Shown in pieces: positions 9,060 through 17,679 of a DNA stretch of 64,000 nt. Source of the stretch: Rhodopseudomonas palustris. GTDB lineage: Bacteria > Pseudomonadota > Alphaproteobacteria > Rhizobiales > Xanthobacteraceae. A model generated the notes under the pieces. The model was given only the letters and a program-made list of their open reading frames with translations, had not been told where the DNA came from and ran no database searches. Made by a program: the position numbers and the translations under genes. Within the stretch, counting starts at the first letter, position 1, and every line of letters starts with the position of its first letter. The DNA is taken from positions 4,045,501-4,109,500 of the forward strand of contig NZ_CP041387.1 in the NCBI RefSeq assembly GCF_007005445.1, given 5' to 3'.

Positions 9060-9833
9060 ATGGACTCCATTTACCGTATCGACGGCACCGATATCGAAAC
9101 CAGTCCGAACGCGGCCGGGCCGTGGGATCCGACGATGCAGCACGGCTCGCCGCCGTCGGCGCTCGTGACCTATCTGGCCGAGCAGGTCCCAACGCCATCG
9201 CCGATGCAGATCGCGCGCGTCACCGTCGATCTGTTGCGTCCGGTGCCGGTGGGACCGCTGACCTACCAGACCGAGGTGCTGCGCGAGGGCCGCAAGATCC
9301 AGCTCTGCGCCGTGCGGCTGCTGTCGAAGGGCGTCGTCGTGGTCGGCGCCACGGTGCTGAAGATTCGCATCACCCCGCCCGATCTGCCCGACGATATCGA
9401 GCACCCGCCGCTCGACGTACCGCATCCCGACGATTGCCCGGTGCTCGACCCAGGCTTCACCCGCAATCCGTTCGTCGGTGGAATGTCGCTGCGCAAGGTC
9501 TATGGCGGCTTCGGTGAGATTGGTCCCGGCGCAACCTGGTATCGCGCCGACCGCGCGCTTGTCGAAGGGCAGCCGACATCGCAGGCGATGCGCGCAGTGG
9601 TCGCCGCAGACTTCAGCAACGCCACATCGTCGATCCTCGACTTCAAACACTGGACCTTCATCAACGCCGACCTCAACGTGTTCTTCGCGCGGCAGCCGGT
9701 CGGCGACTGGGTGCTGCTGAATTCCGAAATGTGGTTGGGGCCCGACGGTGCCGGCATCGCGTCGTCGAAGCTGGCGGATGTGCACGGCTATTTCGGTCGC
9801 GCGATCCAGAATCTGGTGGTCGAGCAGCGCTGA
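9060..9833 (+). CDS. thioesterase family protein (double hot-dog, acyl-CoA thioesterase-like)
   Basis: A 257-residue protein with the pattern of TesB-like tandem hot-dog thioesterases (4HBT_3 type): an N-terminal half containing QHGSPPSALV and VDLLRPVPVGPL, and a C-terminal half ending with a strand pair around GDWVLLNSEMWLGPDGAGIA. It probably hydrolyses acyl-CoA thioesters in the cytoplasm; chain length cannot be read. ATG 9060 comes after the repeat 8936-9015; the frame is open through the repeat but that part is not conserved-looking. Another member of this type is at 36300-37133. Confidence 0.75.
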   Translation: MDSIYRIDGTDIETSPNAAGPWDPTMQHGSPPSALVTYLAEQVPTPSPMQIARVTVDLLRPVPVGPLTYQTEVLREGRKIQLCAVRLLSKGVVVVGATVLKIRITPPDLPDDIEHPPLDVPHPDDCPVLDPGFTRNPFVGGMSLRKVYGGFGEIGPGATWYRADRALVEGQPTSQAMRAVVAADFSNATSSILDFKHWTFINADLNVFFARQPVGDWVLLNSEMWLGPDGAGIASSKLADVHGYFGRAIQNLVVEQR

Positions 9834-9909
9834 GCCGGAGAGCTCGGGGCTGTGGATAGCAGGGATCACTCCACGTATTTGTACCTGGCGGTCGAGACGC
9901 GGGAGCCGC

Positions 9910-9925
9910 TTAATACCCCATTAAC
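9910..9925 (+). promoter_or_regulatory. CtrA-type binding box (TTAA-N7-TTAAC)
   Basis: TTAA at 9910-9913, seven bases, then TTAAC at 9921-9925, an exact match to the consensus for the cell-cycle regulator CtrA of alphaproteobacteria. It lies about 100 bases upstream of the small gene at 10023, a suitable distance for promoter control. The match is seen directly; that CtrA binds here is inference. Confidence 0.55.
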
Positions 9926-10022
9926 CATCCTCGGCACATCAATAGGGCCGCCGCGACGCGGGGCTCTCTCGACGACCGCCCCTGCATCGTAGGCGCACAC
10001 CACAGCCGAAGTGGACGTCGCC

Positions 10023-10277
10023 ATGCTGCATGTCGAAAAGACTTCCGCGACTCTCCAGGAACTCCGCATCCGGGTCGCTCGCGCGCTGCAGCGCAATCCG
10101 CTGTGCCGCGACGTCCGGTTCGAGATCGTCGCGACGCCGCGCACCCGCAAAGGCGGCAACTGGACGATTAGTATCCAGTCGGTCGCGCCCGACGCACTGT
10201 GGGAAGCCTCCGAGATCATCGCCGACATCCAGGAAGCCTACGAGCTGGCCGAGATACAGATGTACGCGGCGGCCTGA
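10023..10277 (+). CDS. small conserved-looking protein of unknown function
   Basis: An 84-residue soluble alpha/beta protein starting MLHVEKTSATLQELR. I do not recognise a family. It has no signal peptide or membrane segment. A GTG at 10011 would add four residues; ATG 10023 is preferred because GAAGTGG sits 8 bases upstream. A CtrA-type box lies upstream (9910-9925), so it may be cell-cycle controlled. Coding character is supported by the regular GC-rich third positions and compact domain-like sequence. Confidence 0.6.
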   Translation: MLHVEKTSATLQELRIRVARALQRNPLCRDVRFEIVATPRTRKGGNWTISIQSVAPDALWEASEIIADIQEAYELAEIQMYAAA

Positions 10278-10413
10278 ACAGACAGCCTGAACGTGCGGCC
10301 TTGGGCGCGGAACCGAACGCCCCGAGGAACCGACTATAGTTACCACTAACAGCCATATTTCGTCTGCATTCTTGCGCGATACCAGCAGCCGTTCGTCGCC
10401 GACGGAGACCAGC

Positions 10414-11166
10414 TTGACCAAGGCCATCACCCTTTCTGCGCTGGCGTGTGTGCTCCTGGCGAGCGCGTCTGCGGCCAGCATTCTATCCCGCGCCAGCGTC
10501 CCGGCGGCGGGCTCTGCCGGTGCCGCTGCGATCGAGCGCCCGGTCGCCAATCGCGATGTCAAGGCCGACAAGCTCGGCATAGCCCGGCCACAGCTCGCTG
10601 CGAGCGAGCCCGAGCTCGGCGACTTCGAGGCCGCCGACTTCGAGGCCACCGATCGAGCGACAGCGCTTTCCGAAGCCGATGCTGCGGACACCACGACGAC
10701 GACCGGGCCTGTGCGGCTCGCCTATGCGACCGACGAACCACCGGTCGCGGCGATTCCCGAGGCGTCCCCGTCGGGACCGAGCTCGGCGGCAAAACCGGTG
10801 ACCAAGCTGCCACCGGTGATTGCCACCACGCCGGTTCAGAAGCCGAAGCCAAAGCCTGCCGCGAAGGAAGCCCTGCTCAGCGACGGCCAAATTGCGCAGA
10901 TCAAAACCCGGCTCAATTTGTCGTCGTCGCAAGAATACTATTGGCCGTCGGTGGAGCAGGCGCTCCGCGCGATCGGCCGCAAGCTGCATGCGGCGTCGCG
11001 CGGCCGCGGCGATGGCGCGCCGCCGATCGATCCCGACAGCGCCGAAGTGCAGCAGCTCAAATTCGCCGCGATGCCGTTGCTGTTCCAGCTCCGCGAGGAC
11101 CAGAAGCAGGAAGTACGCAAGCTCGCCCGCACCATGGGCCTGGAACAGGTCGCACAGCAGATCTGA
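10414..11166 (+). CDS. exported protein of unknown function with disordered linker
   Basis: A 250-residue protein with an N-terminal signal or membrane anchor, an acidic then Pro/Ala-rich linker (about 40-160; E-A-A-D-F-E-A-T-D and K-P-K-P-K-P motifs), and a helical C-terminal domain of about 85 residues (LSDGQIAQIKTRLNLSSSQE onward). The latter somewhat resembles the LTxxQ-type helical repeats of CpxP/Spy-like periplasmic proteins; this is a weak resemblance. I chose TTG 10414 because GGAGA lies 5 bases upstream and the hydrophobic segment follows at once; an upstream TTG at 10372 would put a polar tail before the signal. Function unknown. Confidence 0.6.
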   Translation: MTKAITLSALACVLLASASAASILSRASVPAAGSAGAAAIERPVANRDVKADKLGIARPQLAASEPELGDFEAADFEATDRATALSEADAADTTTTTGPVRLAYATDEPPVAAIPEASPSGPSSAAKPVTKLPPVIATTPVQKPKPKPAAKEALLSDGQIAQIKTRLNLSSSQEYYWPSVEQALRAIGRKLHAASRGRGDGAPPIDPDSAEVQQLKFAAMPLLFQLREDQKQEVRKLARTMGLEQVAQQI

Positions 11167-11223
11167 CGGGGGAAGCCGGACCGTTGGCCGCGCATCCGAT
11201 AGCGACGCCCGATTCGACTGATC

Positions 11224-12969
11224 CTAAGCGGCGGTTTCCTGACTGTCCCGCTCCGGCCAATCCTGCGGCCGACCGGGCACCATCTTCAGCCCTCCGACGA
11301 GGTGGTCGATCCAGGTGCGGTCGACGAACGGCAGCCAATCCAGAAAGCGTTTGGAGAAATGCGGCGTGGCGGCGACGAACTCGTCGCAGGCGAGGCGCGC
11401 GGCATCGAGCTGGCCAATCCGCGCCAACGCGTTGACCTTGAGAACGTGCGCGTACCAATAGGCCGGGCGGCGCGCCAGTGCCAGCGTGGCGTGCTCGATC
11501 GCGTCGGGCCACTGCCCGAGCTGGGTATAGGCGAGCGCCAGTTCGCCCAGCGAATAGAAAATGTTGGGATCGTTCGACGACAGCCGCAGCGCGGTCTTGA
11601 GGTGCACGATCGCCTGATCGGGCTGACCTGCGAGATTGAAGCAGCCGCCGAGTTGAGCGTGCGCCAGCGCCAGACTCGGCGTGAGCGCGATCGCCTGCTT
11701 CAGCAGGCCCTTCGCTTCGAGCGGATGCCGCAGCCACATCTCGGCGATCCCAGCGAGCATGAAGCCACGGCCGTCGTCGGGATCGGCCAGCATCGCCTGT
11801 TGCGCCAGCTTGCGCATCCGCAGGATCTGATCCTGCGGCTGGCGTCCGGCCCAGATCGACCAGGCCAGTGCCGCCGTCGCCTGAATCAGCGCTTCGGGCG
11901 AATCCGGATCGAGCGCCAGCGCTTCGGCAAACAGCTTCTGCGCCATCTCGGAATCGGCGCGCGTCAGCCGGTTGAGATGCCAGCGCCCACGCCAGATCAG
12001 ATCGGAAACGCCGAGCCGATCCTGTCGCTTGCCGCGGATGCGGATCTGCTCGGCGTGTTCGATCCGGCTTTCGAGCTGCGCCACCAGTTCATTGACGAAC
12101 TGCTCGAGCTCGTCGCGCGCTGCCGGCGATTGCAGCGTGAATCGTCGCGACCACAGCGAATAGCCGGTCACCGCCTCGGCCAGCGACGCCGACACGCCAT
12201 AGGATTGATAGGCGCGATACAGCCGGCCGTCGACGAGGTACTGCGCGCCGAGGCGCTGGCCGATCAGTTTGCGATCGTCGCTCTCACTGAATGAAAAGCT
12301 GGAATTGCGCGAGATCACCGGCAGCCAGCGGATCCGCGATAGCCCGACGATCAGCTCCTCGCCGATGCCTTCGGCGACGTAGTCCAGCGTTTCGTCTCCG
12401 GTGGCGTTGGCGAACGGCAGCACCGCGATCGCCGGCCGGCCTGCAAACCCTACCGGCGGCGCCGAAGTGTCGACGATATGGGTCGGGAGCGTCGTTCCGC
12501 CACCTGCCACCGCCGAGATGTCGTTGGCAGGCGGCACCAGCGCGCCGCGCTGTTCACGCAGCCATTCGCCGAAGCCTCGCTCACTTGGAATTTCGAGGCC
12601 TTCCAGCAGTTCTCCGACCGCCCGGCCCGGGCGCGCGGCAAACAGGTCGATGTCGATCAAATCGGTCCGCAGGCGCACACGATCACGATCGCTGAGCAAG
12701 AGCTCGGCGGCGTCCGCGTTCAGCAGCTTGCGCAGATTCGACAGCTCGCGGCGCAGACTGCCGGCGGCTTCGGCCTTGCGCCGGCTGCCCCACAGCCGAT
12801 CCTGCAGCCAGCCGCGGGTCCGCGCGCCATCACGCGACAAAGCGAGCATTGCGACAACGGCAATGCCCTTCTTGCTGGTGATCTCGATCCGGCGCCCGCC
12901 CGGCGCGGTGAACTCGAAGGGGCCGAGCAGCCGAAGCGCATATCGCTCCGAATGTGCCGCCGCCGTCAT
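11224..12969 (-). CDS. winged-helix transcriptional regulator with TolB-like and TPR domains
   Basis: A 581-residue cytoplasmic regulator. Residues 10-110 form a winged-helix DNA-binding domain of the SARP/OmpR type (LLGPFEFTAPGGRRIEITSK, then GSLRRELSNLRKLL as likely recognition helix). About 175-310 is a TolB N-terminal-like/FlgO-like domain (PAIAVLPFANATGDETLDYV), common in CadC- and adenylate-cyclase-type regulators. About 330-560 contains TPR repeats (for example AHAQLGGCFNLAGQPDQAIV). No membrane segment or cyclase domain is seen. AGGAAGGA lies about 7 bases before the start. It is divergent from the subtilase-like gene at 13090 with a 120-bp gap, so it probably controls that gene through the TTTTCACG repeats there. 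Confidence 0.8.
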   Translation of the reverse strand: MTAAAHSERYALRLLGPFEFTAPGGRRIEITSKKGIAVVAMLALSRDGARTRGWLQDRLWGSRRKAEAAGSLRRELSNLRKLLNADAAELLLSDRDRVRLRTDLIDIDLFAARPGRAVGELLEGLEIPSERGFGEWLREQRGALVPPANDISAVAGGGTTLPTHIVDTSAPPVGFAGRPAIAVLPFANATGDETLDYVAEGIGEELIVGLSRIRWLPVISRNSSFSFSESDDRKLIGQRLGAQYLVDGRLYRAYQSYGVSASLAEAVTGYSLWSRRFTLQSPAARDELEQFVNELVAQLESRIEHAEQIRIRGKRQDRLGVSDLIWRGRWHLNRLTRADSEMAQKLFAEALALDPDSPEALIQATAALAWSIWAGRQPQDQILRMRKLAQQAMLADPDDGRGFMLAGIAEMWLRHPLEAKGLLKQAIALTPSLALAHAQLGGCFNLAGQPDQAIVHLKTALRLSSNDPNIFYSLGELALAYTQLGQWPDAIEHATLALARRPAYWYAHVLKVNALARIGQLDAARLACDEFVAATPHFSKRFLDWLPFVDRTWIDHLVGGLKMVPGRPQDWPERDSQETAA

Positions 12970-13000
12970 CCCGTGTCCTTCCTGTCGCTGCGCTCAAAAT

Positions 13001-13035
13001 AGCACTTTTCACGGTGCTATCACGCCATTTTCACG
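13001..13035. promoter_or_regulatory. candidate operator: direct repeats TTTTCACG, 22 bp apart
   Basis: TTTTCACG occurs at 13006-13013 and 13028-13035, spaced 22 bp (two helical turns), in the 120-bp gap between the divergent regulator and subtilase-like genes. The first copy also lies inside the inverted repeat AGCAC (13001-13005) / GTGCT (13014-13018). OmpR/SARP-type winged-helix proteins bind direct repeats with near-helical spacing, so this is a plausible autoregulatory site. Confidence 0.4.
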
Positions 13036-13089
13036 CTGGAGACCCATCGATAAGGGAGCGGAACCAGACCCAATAAGGGATTATGCGAG

Positions 13090-14184
13090 ATGCCTCTTGA
13101 CCGATTGAAAAATCGAGAAATAACGAGGCATAAACCGTCAGTTGCAACGGGCAGTGCAGGCAACGACATGCGAACGCATCGCATGTGGCTGACGGAAGAT
13201 GCGGGCGGGGTTATGGTTGGCGTGTCTGGAAGCGAGCTCCACCAGGAGCTTCTGTTCGCGTTCGGCGGCGGCGAGCGCGATGTTACCGTGGCGCTGCTCG
13301 ACGGATTGGTCGACCGCACCCATGACTGTTTCATCGGCGCGCCCCTCAAGCCCCTCAACTCCGCAGCAGCCCAGCGCGCCGGCGAAGACGCCCCCGCGAG
13401 CGCGCAAGCCACCCATTTGGCCAGTCTCCTTTTCGGGCAGCCTTGCCGGTCCGTCGAGGGCATCGCACCGATGTGCAGCGGTTTGCTGGCGCCGATCTTC
13501 AGCAGTGGTCGGCAGGCGTGCAGACAAGCCGATCTTGCCGACGCAATCGCTCGGGCACTGGATCATGGCGCCGACATCATCTTGATTGGTGACGGATCGT
13601 TCGAACGCCCTTGGTATCCGGGCCCCGCTCTGGCGGACGCAGTCGCCAAGTGTAATGCCCGCAAAGCGCTGATCGTCACCAGCGCCGGCAGCCAGGGCTG
13701 CACCACGCTGCTGCGCCGTTGCGGCACCTCGAACTTGCTGCCGGTCGCAGCCCTCGACAGCGTCGGCCAGCTCCTCGGCGGCCAGTGCCGCGACCTCGGT
13801 GACATTGGAATCGCCATTCCCGGCACCAGCGTGACGGGCGCCGCCCTGGAGGGAAGGATCGTACAGCGAAGCAGCCCGAATGTTGCGGCGGGGATGGTGG
13901 CGGGGGTGGCTGCGGTGCTGTTGGGCGTGCTGTACCGGGCGGGCAGAGCGCGCGATCCCGGCGCCGTCGCCGAGGCGATCCGGATGACCGCGACCCCGCG
14001 GGGCGCGCTCGGCGGATCCGGATACCCGGCGACCTGGACCGGCCGCAAGAGCCTGGAGACGGCAGCCGCCTACCTCACCGGGCGCTACGAGGGCGCCTAC
14101 GCGTCCAGCCTGTTCGAAACCTGGTATCGCGCCCAGGCGGGCGCGATCCGGTCGGATCACGCCGCGTTCCGTCCCCGGGCGTGA
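13090..14184 (+). CDS. subtilase-like (PatA/PatG-type) protein, probable pseudo-protease
   Basis: A protein of up to 364 residues that follows the S8/subtilase fold along its length, most like the cyanobactin-maturation protease domains of PatA/PatG. Counting from ATG 13090, the Asp block is VALLDGLVD (Asp71) and the His block ATHLASLLFGQP (His109), then GIAPMCSGLLAPIF. The oxyanion Asn block reads IVTSAGSQGC, with Ser181 where Asn is expected. The catalytic Ser block reads SSPNVAAGMVAGVAAVLL, with Asn244 where GTSxAxP has Ser. Two of four catalytic residues are thus replaced, so peptidase activity is unlikely. No signal peptide. ATG 13168 and 13213 are alternative starts. It converges with, and overlaps by 28 bp, the DUF2478 gene. 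Confidence 0.7.
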   Translation: MPLDRLKNREITRHKPSVATGSAGNDMRTHRMWLTEDAGGVMVGVSGSELHQELLFAFGGGERDVTVALLDGLVDRTHDCFIGAPLKPLNSAAAQRAGEDAPASAQATHLASLLFGQPCRSVEGIAPMCSGLLAPIFSSGRQACRQADLADAIARALDHGADIILIGDGSFERPWYPGPALADAVAKCNARKALIVTSAGSQGCTTLLRRCGTSNLLPVAALDSVGQLLGGQCRDLGDIGIAIPGTSVTGAALEGRIVQRSSPNVAAGMVAGVAAVLLGVLYRAGRARDPGAVAEAIRMTATPRGALGGSGYPATWTGRKSLETAAAYLTGRYEGAYASSLFETWYRAQAGAIRSDHAAFRPRA

Positions 14185-14723
14185 TCGCGCCACCACGCTT
14201 CCAGCGCCTCCGCCTCCGGCGGCAGCGACACCGACAGCCCCTGGGCGAAGTCGTTCCAGACGTCTTCGGCCTTCGGCGTCACCACGCAGGCCACCGGCAC
14301 GCCGGCCGCGATCGCCGCCTGGAACGCCGACATCAGCCCGCCGCGCACCGCCTCCTGGCCGCCGAACCGGCTCAGCACCACCAGCGCCGGCTTGCGTGCC
14401 ACCGCCCGCTCGACCGCGCCCGCGGCCAGCGCCAGCGACGACGAGTTGAGATTGCAGGCCTGCGACCCCGAGCCCAGATCCTGGTGCATCGAATAGCGAT
14501 CGCCGGTGGCGATATCGATCAGCTCGCTGCGGCATTCGCAGCCTTCATGGCCGCCGCCATGGCCGTGATGGCCGCTGTCTTCCAGCGGCACGACCACGCC
14601 GACGACATCGACGCCTTCGGCCTTGCGGCGCAGCGCGAACGCCGTCAGCACGTCGGCGGCCGGCGTGCCCGGTCCGCCGCGCAGCGCCGCGATCGGCATC
14701 GATTGATTACTTTCGAACGACAT
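14157..14723 (-). CDS. DUF2478 protein with His/Cys-rich loop (molybdenum locus)
   Basis: A 188-residue protein of the DUF2478 type, a family of unknown function that I recall next to molybdate-transport genes. The core has a nucleotide-binding look (ALVVLSRFGGQEAVRGGL near 120) but no clear P-loop. It has a striking insertion at about 51-64 (GHHGHGGGHEGCEC) able to bind metal; the paralogue at 18825-19394 lacks it. The start at 14723 is fixed by AAGGAGA 6 bases upstream. It is the last gene on this strand after modC (146-bp gap), so it may be co-transcribed. It might store or sense metal; that is inference. Confidence 0.7.
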   Translation of the reverse strand: MSFESNQSMPIAALRGGPGTPAADVLTAFALRRKAEGVDVVGVVVPLEDSGHHGHGGGHEGCECRSELIDIATGDRYSMHQDLGSGSQACNLNSSSLALAAGAVERAVARKPALVVLSRFGGQEAVRGGLMSAFQAAIAAGVPVACVVTPKAEDVWNDFAQGLSVSLPPEAEALEAWWRDHARGRNAA

Positions 14724-14837
14724 TGTCGATTCTCCTTCAGGGGATGCGGACGCACGTGGTCGCTGACCCGACACGACTGGTAGTCGCGTAGTTTCCAGCG
14801 CCGCCTTTGCAGCGATCGTAAGAAAGAATGCGAAGTT

Positions 14838-14856
14838 CGTGCCGGCTCGCGGCACG
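14838..14856 (-). terminator. hairpin downstream of modC, possible weak terminator
   Basis: A 7-bp perfect stem CGTGCCG / CGGCACG with a 5-base loop lies 14 bases after the modC stop. On the transcribed strand it is followed by AACTTCGCATTCTTTCTT, which is only partly T-rich. It may terminate or attenuate transcription between modC and the DUF2478 gene. Confidence 0.4.
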
Positions 14857-14869
14857 TCATCGCCGCCGA

Positions 14870-15991
14870 CTACGCGTGGCCGTCGCGCCCCGGCGCGAGC
14901 GCAACGCCCTTGATCTGGGCATAGACATCGACGCCTGCGGCGAGCCGCAACTGGTCCCACGACCGCCGGCTCAGCCGGGCCAGTAACCGGCCGCCGTCGC
15001 CGTCCCGGCCGAGCATCAACACCACCAGCATTTCATTGCCGCCGATCGGCGAGGTGTCCACGATCCGCGCCGCGACCGCATTGAGGATCGAGCTTGCCTG
15101 CGGCGGTTGGCGCGCCAGGCTGACGTCGCTGGCTGCGATCCGCACCCGCCGTCTTTCGCCGAGCGAGACCGGCGGCGACGGCACCAGCAGCCGCGCGCCC
15201 GCGATCCGCAGCGTCACCAAGCCGTAGTCGGTGTCGTAGCTCTCGACCGCGGCGTCGAAATTCACCGCAGCATCGCGCGCGACCGCCAGCGGCAGCTTCG
15301 GATCGCTCTGCAGCTCGGTGAGCGGGCCGACCGCCATGACCTTGCCGGACTGCATCAGCACCAGATGATCGGCGAGCCGTTCGATTTCAGTGATGTCGTG
15401 GCTGACATAGATCACCGGCAGCGACAGCCGTGCGTGCAGCCGCTCCAGGAACGGCAGGATCTCGTCCTTGGTCAGCCGATCGAGCGCCGACAGCGGTTCG
15501 TCCATCAGCAGCAGTTTCGGCTGCGACAGCAGCGCCCGCCCGATCGCGACGCGCTGGCGCTCGCCGCCGGACAGATTGCGCGGCGACCGTTCGAGCAGCT
15601 TCGCCAGGCCGAGCAGCTCGATCACCTCGTCGAAGCCGACCGCGCCGACGTGAGCTTTGCCGAATTCCGGCGGCGCGCCGTAGAGCAGATTGGCCTTGAC
15701 AGACAGATGCTGAAACAGGCTGGCTTCCTGAAACACGTAGCCGATCGGCCGGTGATGCGGCTTCAGGAACGTCGCGTCGTCCTGCCACACTTCGCCGCCG
15801 ACTTCGCAGCGACTGCCGGGCAGATGCTGCAGCCCGGCCAGACAGCGCAGCACGCTGGATTTGCCGCAGCCGGACGGCCCGAACAGTCCGGTGATTCCGG
15901 TGGCCGGCACCGTGAAGGCGGCATCCAGCGTGAAGCCGCCGAGCTGGCCGTGAAACGCCGCCCGAATGCTGGGAGGTGACAGCACCCTCAT
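14870..15991 (-). CDS. modC: molybdate ABC transporter ATP-binding protein
   Basis: A 373-residue ABC ATPase with a C-terminal TOBE/Mop domain, the normal ModC size. Walker A is GPSGCGKSS near residue 34, the signature is NLSGGERQR, and Walker B is [12 protein letters not shown]; the C-terminal third (from about 290: [19 protein letters not shown]) is the oxyanion-binding TOBE domain. It powers molybdate uptake through ModB with ModA as the binding protein. Its ATG overlaps the modB stop (ATGA), so the two are translationally coupled. Confidence 0.93.
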   Translation of the reverse strand: MRVLSPPSIRAAFHGQLGGFTLDAAFTVPATGITGLFGPSGCGKSSVLRCLAGLQHLPGSRCEVGGEVWQDDATFLKPHHRPIGYVFQEASLFQHLSVKANLLYGAPPEFGKAHVGAVGFDEVIELLGLAKLLERSPRNLSGGERQRVAIGRALLSQPKLLLMDEPLSALDRLTKDEILPFLERLHARLSLPVIYVSHDITEIERLADHLVLMQSGKVMAVGPLTELQSDPKLPLAVARDAAVNFDAAVESYDTDYGLVTLRIAGARLLVPSPPVSLGERRRVRIAASDVSLARQPPQASSILNAVAARIVDTSPIGGNEMLVVLMLGRDGDGGRLLARLSRRSWDQLRLAAGVDVYAQIKGVALAPGRDGHA

Positions 15992-16674
15992 CCTCTGATC
16001 CGTGCGGTTCGCTTTTCCAGCATCATCATGGTGAGGATCACCACGAAGGCAAACGCCGCCATACCGCCGGCCAGGATGTTGGCCTCGCGCCACTGCGAAG
16101 TCTCGACGTAATCGTAGATCGCCACCGACAGCACCTTGGTGCTGCCCGGGATGTTGCCGCCGATCATCAGCACGATACCGAACTCTCCGACGGTGTGGGC
16201 GAAGCCGAGCACCGCACCGGCCAGAAAGCCCGGCCGGGCCAGCGGCACCGCCACCGTCCAGAACGCCTTCAGCGGCGAGGCCCGCAGCGTCGCGGCGACT
16301 TCGAGCGGACGATCGCCGATCGCATCGAACGCGTTGCGGATCGGCTGCACCACGAACGGCATCGAATAGATCACCGAGCCGAACACCAGACCGCCGAAAG
16401 TGAACGCCAGGGTGCGGCCGCCCCACAGCGACGCCAGCGCGCCGCCCGGCCCGTCCGGCCCCATCAAAACCAACAGATAGAAGCCGAGCACGGTCGGCGG
16501 CAGCACCAACGGCAGCGCCACCACCGCGGCGACGCCTTCCTTCCACCACACCTTGGAGCGCGCCAGCCACCATGCGATCGGCGTTCCGACGATCAGCAGG
16601 ATCACCGTGGTGATCGCCGCCAGCTCGATGGTGAGCCACACCGGCTGCCAGATGTCGGGGGGAAGATTGGTCAT
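15988..16674 (-). CDS. modB: molybdate ABC transporter permease
   Basis: A 228-residue integral membrane protein with about five or six hydrophobic helices and the EAA loop that contacts ModC ([15 protein letters not shown], followed by [17 protein letters not shown]). The GEFG motif ([17 protein letters not shown]) is typical of ModB/CysTW permeases. It forms the transmembrane channel for molybdate. A family B palindrome lies between it and modA. Confidence 0.93.
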   Translation of the reverse strand: MTNLPPDIWQPVWLTIELAAITTVILLIVGTPIAWWLARSKVWWKEGVAAVVALPLVLPPTVLGFYLLVLMGPDGPGGALASLWGGRTLAFTFGGLVFGSVIYSMPFVVQPIRNAFDAIGDRPLEVAATLRASPLKAFWTVAVPLARPGFLAGAVLGFAHTVGEFGIVLMIGGNIPGSTKVLSVAIYDYVETSQWREANILAGGMAAFAFVVILTMMMLEKRTARIRG

Positions 16675-16686
16675 GGCCTATCCAAC

Positions 16687-16766
16687 CGTCATTGCGAGGA
16701 GCGAAGCGACGAAGCAATCCAGCCCCGTGCTTGGAGCTGGATTGCTTCGCTGCGCTCGCAATGACG
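16687..16766. repeat. palindromic repeat, family B, inside the mod operon
   Basis: A near-perfect inverted repeat starting CGTCATTGCGAGGAGCGAAG and ending CTGCGCTCGCAATGACGG. It occupies most of the 113-bp gap between modA and modB. Same family as 8936-9015 and 17598-17656. In the transcript it would fold between modA and modB and may lower expression of the downstream genes or stabilise the modA message, as REP elements do for other binding-protein transporters; not shown here. Confidence 0.85.
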
Positions 16767-16787
16767 GGAGAGAGCGCATTGCGAACG

Positions 16788-17561
16788 TCAGCTCGCCTTC
16801 GGCGTGGTGACTTCGTAGCCGAACTTCTCGATGATCGCGCGCGACTCCGGGCCCTTGAGGAAGTCGAGGAACGCCTTGGCGGCGGCGCTGTTTTCGCCCT
16901 TCTTCAGCAGCACCGCGTCCTGGGTAATCGGCTTGTACAGATTCTGCGGCACCATCCAGCGCGAGCCGTCCTTGTCATTGATCACCTGCGACAGCGCCAC
17001 GAAGCCGATCTCGGCGTTACCGGTCTGCACGAACTGATAGGCCTGGGTGATGTTGGCGCCTTCGACCAGCTTCGGCTTCAGCTCGTCGTACAGCTTCAGC
17101 GCCTGCATGGTCTCGACCGCGGCGGCGCCGTAGGGCGCGGCGGTGGGATTGCAGATCGACACCTTGGCGATCGTCGCCTGCTTGAGGGTTTCTTCGCCCT
17201 TCACCACGCCCGGCGACTTGCTCCACAGCACCAGCTTGCCGACCGCATAGGTGAACACGGTGTCCTTCACGCCGAAGCCTTCGTCGGCGAGCTTCTTCGG
17301 CCGCGCCGAATCCGCCGACAGGAACACTTCGAACGGCGCGTCCTGGGTGATCTGGGTGTAGAACTGGCCGCTGGCGCCGAACGACAGCACCAGCTCGTGG
17401 CCGGTCTTGGCCTTGAACGCAGCGGCGATCTCCTTCACCGGCTCGGTGAAGTTCGCGGCGACCGCCACCTTGGCGGAATCGGCGAACGCCGGGGTAGATG
17501 CGAGGCCGGCGGCGAAAGCTGCGCCGAACAGGGCGAGCCTGAGAGTGACGATGGTCTTCAA
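16788..17561 (-). CDS. modA: molybdate ABC transporter periplasmic binding protein
   Basis: A 257-residue exported protein. The signal peptide is [19 protein letters not shown] with cleavage probably after AFA at about 27. The mature start [20 protein letters not shown] is the ModA hallmark, with the oxyanion-binding Ser in SFGASGQ and a further ligand region in [11 protein letters not shown]. It captures molybdate (or tungstate) for ModBC. It follows modE on the same strand after a 118-bp gap holding a degenerate repeat. Confidence 0.93.
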   Translation of the reverse strand: MKTIVTLRLALFGAAFAAGLASTPAFADSAKVAVAANFTEPVKEIAAAFKAKTGHELVLSFGASGQFYTQITQDAPFEVFLSADSARPKKLADEGFGVKDTVFTYAVGKLVLWSKSPGVVKGEETLKQATIAKVSICNPTAAPYGAAAVETMQALKLYDELKPKLVEGANITQAYQFVQTGNAEIGFVALSQVINDKDGSRWMVPQNLYKPITQDAVLLKKGENSAAAKAFLDFLKGPESRAIIEKFGYEVTTPKAS

Positions 17562-17597
17562 GGGATGACTCCTATTAGTTGCTCAATTGGTTTTCTT

Positions 17598-17656
17598 CAT
17601 TGCGAACACCCGGATCGGCGCTTCGCGACGTCGTCGGCTTCGCCTCCTCGCAATGA
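17598..17656. repeat. degenerate family B repeat
   Basis: The outer arms TTCATTGCGA and TCGCAATGA of family B remain, with partly eroded middle segments (CTTCGCGACGTCGTCGGCTT). It sits between modE and modA. Two family B copies thus interrupt the mod operon. Confidence 0.6.
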
Positions 17657-17679
17657 TGCCGGATAGATCATGCGCGCGC

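Noticed and set aside
14724..14869. Possible molybdenum-cofactor riboswitch between modC and DUF2478
   Set aside because: Only one simple 7-bp hairpin is present; the conserved multi-stem Moco RNA pattern was not seen.
15992..16717. Extension of the modC frame upstream through the modB region (615 codons in total)
   Set aside because: This part reads modB out of frame. modC starts at 15991, overlapping the modB stop, and the extra part has no ABC features.
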